A DNA stretch of 64,000 bases from Malurus cyaneus samueli. Lineage: Eukaryota > Chordata > Aves > Passeriformes > Maluridae. Position numbers and translations under genes: made by a program. Below are positions 24,901-36,560 of the stretch, in pieces; positions within the stretch are counted from its first letter, which is position 1; each line of letters begins with the position of its first letter. The stretch is taken from NCBI GenBank assembly GCA_009741485.1, contig CM019219.1:29323250-29387249 (forward strand). Direction: 5' to 3'. Below the pieces are notes generated by a model, which was not told the DNA's origin, did no database searches, and saw nothing but the letters and a program-made list of their open reading frames with translations.

Positions 24901-25104
24901 GTTGCGCAGGTACTCGGCCAGCAGCTCCTGCAGGGCCTGGCGGATGGCGGTGCACTCGGCGATGATGCGCTCGCGGTGCGCGTCCCGTGTGCATGACGAG
25001 TCGGCCAGCAGGGCTGCCCCGCTGATGATGGCTTCCAGCCGCTTCTCCAGCGACGGCCTCAGCTTCTCTTCGTTCGCTACAAGAGGGTCCTGCGCAATTA
25101 AATT
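24901..25104 (-). CDS. CTNNA3: CTNNA3 internal exon (alpha-T-catenin, 68 codons, vinculin-binding part of the M region)
   Basis: Alpha-T-catenin links beta-catenin or plakoglobin at adherens junctions, notably cardiac intercalated discs, to actin. Read on the minus strand, the acceptor TTTTGCAG (ending at 25105) precedes AATTTAATTGCG, and the exon ends ...CTGCGCAAC before the donor GTGAGT (from 24900). It encodes exactly 68 codons, phase 0 at both ends. The peptide runs from NLIAQDPLV through RPSLEKRLEAIISGAALLAD and SSCTRD to LLAEYLRN. This is strongly alpha-catenin, and IRPSLEKRLEAIISGAALL-type residues favour CTNNA3 over CTNNA1/2 (which have SLEERLESIISGAALM). The helix around RQALQELLAEYL corresponds to the alpha-catenin vinculin-binding helix. 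The ORF reading on past AEYLRN runs into intron. The exon is unusually CpG-dense. The next CTNNA3 exon downstream lies beyond the left edge. Confidence 0.95.
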
Positions 25105-28100
25105 CTGCAAAAAATGAGCAGCACAGGTAAGGAAAGTCAGTCCAATTAAGTCACTGCTTTATTTTTCACTTACAGGAACTACAGTGAGATTTAAGCTTCC
25201 AAGATGTGCTCCTAGTCCTTTCCACTGGAAGCACCCAAAATATTTTTGATGATGGCAGATTCCATTCTCCCTAGTGGGGCTATGCATAAAGGTCATTTGC
25301 AGACAAACCCAGGGGTTCTCTGCCAATCAGATCTCACTAGTTCTAAGCCCATTATCTATGCAATCAAACCCTCAGACCAGAATCTCAGCTTTGTTTGAAA
25401 GAGGTGTTCAATGCCTCCAAACTTCATTTTTTCAGAGATCGGGAGAACCTCTGGATTCAACTCAGAGCCAGCAGCGCCATCTCACAGCTGAGAAAGTGTA
25501 ATTAGACTACATGAGTGCTCTAATTCTGCTGATTTTTAGTCTAATGCAATCCCATACTGTGGCAGAAAGTCACTGCTGCCACTTCTAACACTTCTAGCTT
25601 TTATTTTTGCCAAATATGGGCAAAGATAAAAATTGCACCTTTTGTTTGGCAATTGTTTTCGAAGTACCTAGATATAAGTGTTCTTTTGCTTTTCAATAGG
25701 AGGGTAAACAAAAATAGTTAACTATTTTGGCTTGATAAAATTAAATACATAGGTGTGGCAAGCAAATATTCTACAGAGAAAGAAAAGGAGGATATGGTAT
25801 TTTCATGAAATAAAAGTTAAAGTAAGTATATTTGAACCTCAGCCTTTAAAGAAATTCAAACCAGTACTTTTTAATGTAACTGAACATCTGAAACAGCATC
25901 ATTATGGTCCTGATCACTAAACCTATACTCCACATACACCTGTTCACCTGCTACATCCCTCCCAGAGGTGGTTTCAAGCTTTCAGAAGAAATGCTGAACA
26001 AAAAAACTATGCCAGATACCCTGAAGTGGAATTTAGGTCAGGTAAATCGGAACTTATCTATACTTACTCAGTATGTGCTGGACTAATTCCAAGCTGGAGA
26101 ATTTTAATTATTTTTTTCAATTTAGATTTAATAAGACAATTTCAGGGACTGTCCAGCTTAGATTAGAAATGGAAGTGTTATATTAGAGCACCATAAAATT
26201 AAAGCTTAAACAGCTAGGCAAAGGGACTTCAGTAACAAGTTTATTTGTGTCAGAGATTTGAAACTCTGCATTCCTCATTCCCATTACTGCCCTTGACACC
26301 TTGTTCTGGGGTAGTTCACAGCTGCTCAAGTTGTGCTTGGTCACTGGAGCAGCAACTTCCCTGTCAAGCCCCTGTGTCTCAGGTAAGCCCCCTCAATGCC
26401 AAGCTGCACACACAGTTTCCATGGTAATGTCAAACACACCTGGCAAGTTGAATACTGAAATGCTGCTACAGAAAAAAAACAACTTCATTGACTAGGGAAG
26501 ACTAAGACACACTTGGAGACTACAGTCAATCAGCGGTTTAGCTGGGAAAAAGACTGCTTTCAAAGCTCAGCCGAACCAAAGAAGAAATGTCTTCCTTTGG
26601 GAGACCGTTTGGAGAAGTTCATGCTGAGATGGACAAATAGCACTAGCCAAAAAGCTACTATGGTTCATCTCTGACTAAAAAAAATCTAAGGCAATAAGAA
26701 CCAGGAAAATATGAGTTAAGACTCTCCCCCGCAGATTAAATTCTTCAAATAATTGCATCAATTATTTGGCATCAGTACATCTAGGCGGAAAAAGTTCAAT
26801 GAGAAGACACCAGACACACAAGTGTTCTCTGGTGGTTTTGATTTAACAGGCTAAACAGGGGGCAGCTACTCTTAAGTAGCTTAAGGACTCAAGCATAAGG
26901 CAGCAATTAAGAGGAGTGATTAGATCCTTGTTGTCTCCCGATCCGTGAAAAAAAGAGGGACTCTGGGTTTCCAGCAGGTTATTTATAAGCTGGTTATGTT
27001 TGCTGAAGTCCTGACAGCCTTTTGACATCACACAAGTAATTGCTCAGCTGGATGGCCACGGTCACTCAAGGACCACAGAGCAGAAGCACACAGGGACACA
27101 GAGTCGGGCATGAAAGATGTGGATCATTTTGTGAGACGTCTCTTTACATTCAGAAGATGAAAGACCACTGAAAGGCATTAGATAACCTGCACCCCATGCT
27201 CTTTTCACACATCTTAATATGCAATTAAATTTTAAAGTTCCAATTTTGTGTTTATTTACAAATGACACAGTAGTTATAGGGAACCTTTAAGAGGAATTGC
27301 TGAGAATCTACTGATTTAAGAGTTTGCTACTTTAATTTTACTGGTGGTTTCCTCACACATAAATCTTTAATAACTTTCACAGTGCCAGCACTGGCAAAGG
27401 AAGAATGATATTGCAAAACATCTAGATACTAGATTGCTGGGAAAGCTCCGAGATACATTTCCACACTATAAACATTTAATGAGATTTGTTCCCACCAGAC
27501 TATTTACTACATCAATCTATTTCATGGCACTGTATTTGCAACAAGAAGATAGTGCAAAGGTTATTTCAGGTCCTTAGCCCATAGAACTTTCCGTAAAGCG
27601 AGCAAAGCGCAATCATCTAATTCATAAAATCATTTCAGAAGTTAAATGCTCTGTAAATTGTGCTTTATCTAACTCACACAGCTTCAATTCCCATTTGTGC
27701 TACCTAGGTAAAAACATATTTACAACTTGATAAACAAATGTTTTTTTACAACAGTCAGACTTCTTTGTTATGTTTCCAAGTAAAAACAAATTCAATCCAA
27801 AACACAATATTTTTCCATTTTGTGATTATCACCAATTGCAAGTTTTAGAAACAACAATGTCATTACATTTTTACAATCACTTACCTCTCTGCAGTCAAAA
27901 AATGCAACCGTTTCAACAATTTTATTTTCTCTTAATTGAAAATAATCTAGGTAAATAACAGGTCTCATATAAGGTATATCATTTGTCATTCACACTTACA
28001 CTGTAAATCCTAAATGTTTGCTTTTTCTTCCATTTATTAGGAAAATAAATTAGAAACTCTAATTTTAAAACCCCTCATGAGAAGCAAGGATGTATGACAA

Positions 28101-29136
28101 AACGTGCAATTGTAGCCTGTTCCTCTGGGGGCAAAAACCTGTCTGAATCGACTTTGAGCATGATTGAGTAGTCTGTTTTGATCAATAAACTGCCACTACA
28201 AAATTTATGTCATGTTTCAACATATTTCTTTAATCTTCTTTTGTAAATTTTAGATAAAAATCTATTATCATTAGCCATGACACCAATTCTTCTGAAAACA
28301 TACCACAATCTCACTGGGATACTGAGATCTGCTAAGTCCAAGCATTTCTACTCAAAACCATCCATATTTGTAAATGCGTGTAGAAACATTCATTCCTTTT
28401 GTTGATCTGGGCCTACATCAGCTACATCACATGAGGATCGTGGTCTGTAACCTCACCTACAGGAAATGTTTTTTCATTTTTTGGCAGGACAATGGAAAAT
28501 GGCACCAGTAAGAGCCAGAGTAGCCATGAGAAAAAGGGAAGACTCCATAGAAAAGCTTAGGATGAGATCAGAAACAAAGCAAGTGCTGCCTCCCTCCGTT
28601 TGTTTCACTCATAGAAGCAAAAAATGCAGAAGTGGTGAAAGCATATTGGCCATGTCACATTATTTAATGATAAGCAGCAAATGTCATGAGGTTTTGGAAT
28701 TGCTCGATCATATAAGTTACAGAATGATCCCAGTGACACATGCTGGAGAGAAGGACCCCAGCTTGCATGGCAGCAGCTCAAATGCAGCCCAGTCCAGTGG
28801 GCACTATCAGCTGAGAATCAATGATAAGCAAACTGAATTCATGGGTTCTGCCCTCTTCCTGCAGAACATGTCTGTCTCCAGCATCAGGGACACAACTGGA
28901 ACGAGCTCCGCCCTGCTGTTCGAAAGGAGCCAAATACTGAACACAAATCAGGGCTTAAAACCAAACCCTTCGGAACAAAGTGATCCCTCTCAATAAAATA
29001 ATTTCAAGTGATACTATTTAGACCAGAGCTAAGCAGAGCAACACTCTCTAATGCCTTTAGGCTCATAATTCACGATACCAATAGTTATTAAAAAATATTT
29101 TTTTCAAGAACATTGTCATCTCAAAGATTTACATAC
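25105..29136 (-). other. CTNNA3: Complete CTNNA3 intron (4032 bp)
   Basis: This intron lies between the 29137-29400 and 24901-25104 exons, with donor GTATGT (minus strand, from 29136) and acceptor TTTTGCAG (ending at 25105). Both flanking exons are phase 0, so its removal joins ...SALDELE to NLIAQDP. It is mostly plain AT-rich sequence. The only item that stands out is a plus-strand open frame of 176 codons at 28466-28996, discussed as a finding. I see no CR1 copy in it. Confidence 0.9.
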
Positions 29137-29400
29137 CTCAAGCTCATCAAGTGCACTTCCAAGAGTAGCTGTACGAGATGTAGGTTGTTCCATTTTATTT
29201 CCAACTCCTTGGGAGGCGTTAGAAATTACATTGAGAGCATTCTGTATTTCATTGCAAATTGAATCCTTGCTGGCTGTAAGGGATGCAACGTCTGAATGTT
29301 CCAAACAAGCTGAACATATTGAATGTAGGAAAGCAGAATTTTCCTTCAGGGATGCACGTGCTGCAGCAATTTCATCTCGCTGATTGCTAGATTTCAAATC
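29137..29400 (-). CDS. CTNNA3: CTNNA3 internal exon (alpha-T-catenin, 88 codons)
   Basis: Minus-strand exon with acceptor CTGACAG (29407-29401) and donor GTATGT (29136-29131). It is 264 bp, 88 codons, phase 0 at both ends. The peptide starts DLKSSNQRDEIAAARASLKE, continues with HSICSACLEHSDVASL, then EIQNALNVISNASQG, and ends TATLGSALDELE. This matches the alpha-catenin segment between the N-terminal beta-catenin-binding/dimerisation bundle and the M region; SICSACLEHSDVAS and NALNVISNASQG are alpha-T-catenin type as I recall the family. It precedes the 24901-25104 exon in the transcript. The linker GVGNKMEQPTSR is the least conserved part. The preceding exon (ending in the ...AARRQQ region of the family) was not found up to 64000, so that intron is over 34 kb. 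No frameshift or stop is present. Confidence 0.95.
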
Positions 29401-32400
29401 CTGTCAGCAAAAGAACACGTTGTTTATTTCCAAAAGTACTCCAAAAATGACAAGTAATGTATAAACACTTTTCCTTTTCTATCTCTACTCTGCTTAAGGA
29501 AACATCAAGTTAAATTCATCAAAGTTTGTGAAAATGGACTGTAATGATATTTAAAATTGAATCATAATCTCAAGAGAAATGAACAAAGTATTTGCAAAAC
29601 AACCGCAATTTTTATCGTGCCTTGTAACCAGCACCATGAACTGTCCATGTTTTGTTTGTTTTTAAGCAGTTTTCCTCTGAGAAAACTGCCATGGCAATCA
29701 GCTGTCTTTCCTCCTAGCCATGTCTTTCCTCATAAGCAATGCAAAGGACAGAGGTGCACAGAATTAAACAAGGCATTCTGTAATTGTTGCATCTGAAGAA
29801 ATCTCCTGCATCGGCTTCCCTGCCCCACCAGCCTCAGTCTGGAGCACATTGCAGGAATGAACAGCAGGTCAGGGATGGGATCCTGCACTCCAGGGAAATG
29901 GGAAGAATGGAAGTTGTGGAGATGAAACACGTGCTTGAGGGAAGGCATCTCGAGGTGCCACTGCTCGTGTCCCGTCTGTCCCTGCTGTGTACACACAAAG
30001 CCCTCAGCCATCTTACCACACATTTTGTTCCTCCCATCTCCACCCAGATCTCCTCGAGACCCTACAGCCTCCCACCAAGAGAAACCAGGGACACCCAGCT
30101 TGACAGAACCACCAAGTCCCTTCTGTTCCTGGATTAGGACAGCTGAAAGTTATGGACTTTGCAACAACCCTGCCTGTCACATCCCATTTCATTTTACACA
30201 TTCTCTCATGCTTCTCCTGTACCTTGTCCCTTTGAAAAGAAAACTAATAGATATTTGTGAAATGACTTGGATGAAGGAGAAAGTTAAATTCAGGGGGAGA
30301 ATAAAAAAGGAAGGGAAAATAGCACATCTGAGCCTGTGGCACCAGATTCAAATGATGAGAAGAGGCACAATGAAGAATGAACAAGTAAATGCATACAAAA
30401 CTTCTCCCAACCTGCCCATGGGCAATCTGAAGTCTAATTATTTTCCTTTGCATTGCATCGGGTTCTATATGCATTATTTACTAAAGCATCACAGTATCCG
30501 CTTCTCACTGCATAAAGTTTTGAAGTTTATGGGTGAAGAAAAGAGTATTCGATATTAAATGAACCAGTCCTGTATTTTTAAAATCTCATTTACTCTAAGA
30601 TATGCATTGGACATAGGATTGAATGTTGCTTCCTCAGGCTAACTTAGAAATCTAAGGAATATAGTAGCAAAAAACCAAATGCAAACAAAGTGAGAGGAAG
30701 AGACTTAGTCTGAAGCAGGAATAGACAAGAGTTTAACCAATTGACCATTTGAATCAGAAAATTGTGTTTTCTTGAGTGTATTAACACATAACATATTTTT
30801 AAGTGTTTAATAAAATTAATCACCACTGTGCAAGAACTATTTCATTGCCCAGTGTGTTCAAATCCAAGTACTACTGCATCTCCAACCTCAGTAAAGCATC
30901 TGCAATTTGTCCAGTGCACTGGACTTTTACAGAAAAGGAGTGGTTTTGAAACACAGACTCTTGCTCTAATTAGTGAATCTATCCTGCAATTATTACAAGA
31001 CAGCAGACTGCCCTCTTTCCTCCTGTGCAACAAGGCCACAGACCTAGAGATACAATGGGAAGTCAGTACAGCACTTCAGCCTAACTGGCTTCTATTATTA
31101 ACCATTTTTTACTTTGCTTCATCATATGTAAACAAACCCAAAAGCCCTTAAAAATTACTTTTTCTCACTCAAACAGTACTGTCTAACCAGAACTGAGGGG
31201 TTCATAAGAAATCAAAAACTGGTAAACCAGCAGCATAAAGCCAGTACCAGCAGTCAGTAACTCAACTGGAAACAGTCCAAAAGGTTCAGTAAGTTAACAT
31301 TTTTGTTTCACACAATACTGTAGAATGATTCAGAGTCATGGCATTGATAAATTCTCCTATAAAGAGCCCCAGTTTTGTTCACTAACATGTTAAAATGAAA
31401 AAAGCTCAGACGCATGAAATTCATCACTGTTGTCTAGCTGTGAGCTTGGAGAGCCCCAAAAGAAGCCACAGAACCATTATTACTTTCCAGCTTGAGAAAG
31501 AATTTAGTCCTTGAGATTTTTCATGCGAAAAGGAAGAAACAGCTCATAATCATAGTCTGATCTTCTGCATAAACGAACAAAAAACAATCCTAAAATTGAG
31601 TGATTTTGCTATCAAATCTTTGCAGTTGGATTATCAGAACAATGAAATAATTCTTTGAAGGAGGAGGTTCATCTCCTTTACTGCACTTTATGTTCTTTTG
31701 TTTTTTCTTCATAGTTTACCACTTTCCTCTTATTCCAATTTCTTTTTAGACTAGTGGACTGCATCCACTGGTCTGGCATGTGTTTTTCTAAATCACTACT
31801 AAATCAGGTATGTCATAGGAGACCAGCTGAGATGAAAAATATTCCCATCTCCAACCACTGCCAATCTAGGAGGCCCAGCACAGTAACACTTCCCCAGGCT
31901 GCTGTCCCAGCCCTACCAGGCCTTACTTCTGTGTCTTCCTCTTTGTCCATGATAAGAATGGAAAATGAATAGATAATCACAGATTCCCAGCTGTGGCTTG
32001 TTCCAGCTAACCATGGTGAATGGACAAGAAGACTTTCAAGAATTTGAAAACTACCACCATTGTAAAGCTTTGATTGCACTACTTCAATAAGAAATAAGAA
32101 AACAAGGGTAAAAAAAAAAGTCCTGTTCGTTATCCCACATAATACATCAGAGCTTTGACAGCTCAACACACCAGGAAGCAGCTCCTGTTCACTGAGCATT
32201 CCCAATCAGCACAGCCCATGGGAGCTGTGATCACTAAGGGTACAAAATCACGCTGCTGTATTTTGCACCAGCTGCAGCTTCAAAGCGCACTGCAGTCTCC
32301 AACCTGCTCTCTGCAGAGACAGATGTTATTGAACCAAGTTCTGTATCCAAGAAAAACACAACGTACAAACCCCCACAATTTCATACTGCTATAGAAATAG

Positions 32401-32649
32401 GGGACAAAAGCATTAGTTTTTATCACAGCGTAAGCCTGGGCTTTAGCATTCAGCTTTCAGTCAGAAGTGACTGCCAAATTGTGCGTAGCTGGTGATTCAA
32501 AGACCATAATAAAGCTCAAACTCTTCCAAGTGTATTCGTGCATTGTTCATCTGGGCAAGGCTCCAGATGACATATTTCCTAAGTATTGTGTCCTTTTCAG
32601 TGGAATAAAGTATCTCCCAGACAAAAGCAAGTGAAAAAGATGTGGGGGT

Positions 32650-33130
32650 GATAGTGACAGCGAGATGTCCCTGAGCTGTGTCAGCTGTGCCAAGACAATG
32701 CTGGTTAGCCAGGTGTTAGTGCCTGCAGCCCTCGGGGCTCTGCCCAACCTCAGCCACGCTCACCACGCTCAGCCTGGGCCCGACAGCCCCAGTTCCACAC
32801 CCCCTGGGCCCTTCAGCCCCCGTCATCCCATAGGGATGCTGCTCTCCAGCTCAGCCACCGCTGCCCCTGCCACTCCAACCTCCTGAGCTGCATCCGGTCC
32901 AGCTACCACAGCACTTGTGAGACACCACAGGTAAGGGCTGTCCTTAGCTGGTCACCCTCCCCTGATCCACACTGAGCTCACAGCTTGTCCTCCCGGCTGC
33001 CTCATCACCACAAACTTTCCTGAGGCTCTGGACTCCTGCCTTCCAGAGCTGGCAGACCCAGCTCCTGCTGATATCTGGGTGAAGCCCTGCCTCAGGGAGA
33101 AGCTGGCCCTCCCTGCACCCCACAGGACCT
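32650..33130. other. GC-richer intronic segment with a donor-like site
   Basis: Between about 32650 and 33130 base composition shifts to clearly GC-rich, with about seven CpGs in 32720-32900, in contrast to the AT-rich flanks. A strong plus-strand donor-like sequence, CCACAG followed by GTAAGG, sits at 32925-32936. Short ORFs exist in several frames, but none matches a family I know. It could be a non-coding RNA exon, a decayed repeat or a local GC fluctuation. Confidence 0.25.
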
Positions 33131-36100
33131 TTCTCAGAACAGATAAGCATTTACTGTCAGCAGAGATCACCTATTATCAACTTCATAATAAAGCTGACCC
33201 TGTCTGCTCTACAAAATACTAAATTTGCCAAGTTACAAACAGCATAACATGGTGGCTCCTTTCCTCCACATAAGGCTTTTAACTACATTTGGACCAATGA
33301 TGTACACAAGTGATTGTAACCACACAACAGATACAAATAAACATTGGGAAAAGCCCTTGGCAGGATAAGCCAGGCTTTGTCAGCACAAATGAAGCACCAG
33401 CAGATGAAAAAGCTGTGCTGCACTGACCACCAAAGGTTCCCTTATATGCATATAAGTTAAACACCACTGAGCCTATCCTTACCAAGCATGATTACAGGAT
33501 GTGCTTGACTCTGAGGAATTCCAAGCTAACTTTCAACCAAAGAAGCCTTATCTGTAGACTCACTTTTTCTGACTTGAGGAATCATTAGCAGTTCTTAGTA
33601 TCTCATGGTGTCACTTAAACTCATACACAAAATACAGACTCTGTATAGCCACAACTGCAGGCAGGGTTTGCATCATATGCACGAATACACAAAATATCAA
33701 GTGCTATACTACAAATCCATGGCAATGCTATCATAAGCCTAAGCCTTAAGTAATACCCTCTCTCTCTAAGATGACTCAGCAGTCTTAATAAAATTGTATC
33801 CTTCTGGCTACTGAGAGCAAGCAGGAAATGGATTACAGGACCAAGGTTGCCAGTAGAACTTGCTCTCTGTATCTATACCTATTTACTGTTCATCATACAG
33901 GTGTGATATATATCATCACAGAAAAGCAAAGTTATACAAACCACGACACCTTAATACCCCTGCTCTTGCAATTTACTAATGTTTTCCAGGAATTTGCTGT
34001 TCAGACAGGGAAAGATGCAGTTTCTTTTGATGATTCGGTTGCATCAGATTTGAACTGCTGCACAATAATCTGTCTCCCCCAAGCTTTGGCAATTTCTAGC
34101 CTAATTGTTGCTAACAGAGCAATGCTTGCTGTCAATTCTCTATCTGCTGTTTCAGGATCTGGTCCCTGCCCTCCAATACGCTGCTGTTAACTTCCAGTCT
34201 CCCAGATGAAGCAGCTGATGTGGAAAGGTAGCAAAGCAATTTTTTCCCTGTAAGAATTAATATTATAGCTCATGAAGGTTTTCACCTAGTACAGCTACAG
34301 TCACATTTGTCACCAGTGAGCTTGCCTAGAACTAAAGAAGGAACCATCCATCAAGGAGAGGGGCTCAGAAGTTAGGAGCCTCCAGAAGCTCTTACCACAT
34401 CTGGAAGCTTTCATTAAGCTGTTAAAGTTTTCAGCAAATGTTGTGGCCTGGACTTTTTCTAATGGAAGATGACTCATTGAAAAATGCAGCAGAATAGCAT
34501 TGATCCACAACTATTTTTTTCCACAGTTTTATTAAACTCTCATAATACCATATGTAATTATCTTTATTTGCTTTTTTTTTTAGGTTTTAAAATTAGAGGG
34601 GATTTGGGGATATTTATTAGATTGAAAACTTGTTTCATTCTCTGCCTACTGATAGTAGGCTACCTACAAAAAAACATAAGTAAAATTATTAGTGCTGGCA
34701 GCTCACCTCATGCAGGATGCACAAGCACTTTCACTGATACAGTTTAACAGACAACAAATAAATCTTTCACATTTAGCCTGTTCTGTTTTAGTCTTATTTT
34801 TATACAGGTAATTATGTCAAAAGATACTGTATCTGACACAAGAGTTCAGGATCTCTTATCCAACAAATCAGCTCAAGTTCCCCCAGGTAAAAATTTCTCC
34901 TCATCTTGAGCAGGGCATAGCTCAGTTTTCCCGGATTTATTATCTTAGTATGAAAGATGGAAAATCATCAGCAATAAACAGGTAGAGGACTCACATCAGG
35001 TAGTCTGTTGCAACTGCTATTTCCTCACAGATGTATATTCTAAACAGACCTTCATGGCCTTCACCCCTATTCTTTCCATCAAACTCCAGGTATACAGTTT
35101 AACTCTTTTTAACATTCTTTACAAATACTTCCCAAATATTTAAAATAATGTACTACCCTTTTTCTAATCTAAAAAATCCTCAGCTAAAACAAGCTGATTC
35201 AAGTAAATCAATGACAACCTCCTACAGCCTAAGATGCACCCAAATCAAACTGCAGGGAATATTAAGTTTCTCTAACTTGAAGTCACGTCCAATTGACGTG
35301 TGTAAAGAGCGTCACTCAAACAAACGGGCCTGAAGTGCTAATCCATCAAAACAAGCTCATCAGCATTACCAATTTCAGCAATGTTAACAGCAGGGTTTGT
35401 TTTCACTGCTCAGCTGAAACTGCAAAATGAGCTGGCTTCAAGTATTTATCATGGACAATCCTTGTTTTTTTTCCTGTAAATCAATTTAAGTTTTTAAATT
35501 TTGTTTTTTGCATACCTTGCAAACAATTTCAGGACAGAAACTGAGAGTGAGAAAGAAGCAGCCATAAGCTCTTGAGCTCTGTACTGAATGTAAATGCATT
35601 ATATGTGATAGATTTAATACAGAACTGAGAATAAATGACTTCCAGCAGCTGCACTCTAGACCTATAAATTGCTGTGAGTACTACAAAATCCATACAGACG
35701 AAGAACAACTGTATAATTTACAGCATCAGTATGTGTCAAGAAATGTTGCAAATACGGAACTTGATTTCTTCCTTTTATTAACATTCCTATTAAAATTAGA
35801 AATTACCCTTACATAGATTCTACTTAGATCAGGAATTTTAGTCATCTTCCCTGATGGCACATCAACGCATTTAAATCTTACCAATGTTAAACCAAATTCA
35901 AAAGGCATAAACACCAGAAGAGTTTTATAAAATAAACATGAAAGAAGCTAAGGATCAGCTTGTATTTTACATTGCAAGTGCTTTGAGAAGATGAGAAAAG
36001 GGCAGTACTCTGATGAGATTATTTATGGTACACAGCAGGCAAATGCTACACGAAACCACAGCAAGCAAATCTTTGGGGTAAAGATTTACACTGTTAGATT

Positions 36101-36546
36101 TTTCTCAAGGTGCAGCCTTACCAACAGCAGTCAGCCACCATGTCCCACACTGCTGCAGCTCTCAATGCTTCAGGGGATTCTGCATCACCTTCACAGCACA
36201 GTGTGACCAGCCCAAGAGTGTGACCCAACATACTAGAAAAATATGCAGTGTAGCACAGTAGCTATACTAGTGGGATAAACTGTAACCAATATCTAAAAAA
36301 CACACAAAGTCATTCATTTTATGAAAACATTTCAAATTTAGGATTCTGAATTCACATGCCCACTCAAAACATGGTTGTTAATTTGTGAATATCAAACAAG
36401 GGATTTTTAAGGATGAACCAGATCTGAACTTTTCACTAAGGAAGAATACCTTTTATCAGCCTGTGGTTGCAAATCAGCAAAGGGGAAAAACTTTTTTTTT
36501 TCCCCAGACAACTGACACTGTAACAGTTATTTTTATTAAAACAAGC

Positions 36547-36560
36547 AAACACACACACAC
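36547..36560. repeat. (AC)n microsatellite, about 7 units
   Basis: A short dinucleotide repeat in the CTNNA3 intron. Confidence 0.8.

Noticed and set aside
24902..25117. Plus-strand ORF of 71 codons rich in Ser and Arg
   Set aside because: It is antisense to the CTNNA3 exon and open only because of that exon's GC-rich coding sequence.
35726..35914. Minus-strand ORF containing FKCVDVPSGKMTKIPDLSRIY, considered as a possible CTNNA3 exon
   Set aside because: It does not match any alpha-catenin segment expected upstream of DLKSSNQ, and it lacks matching acceptor and donor sites in frame.
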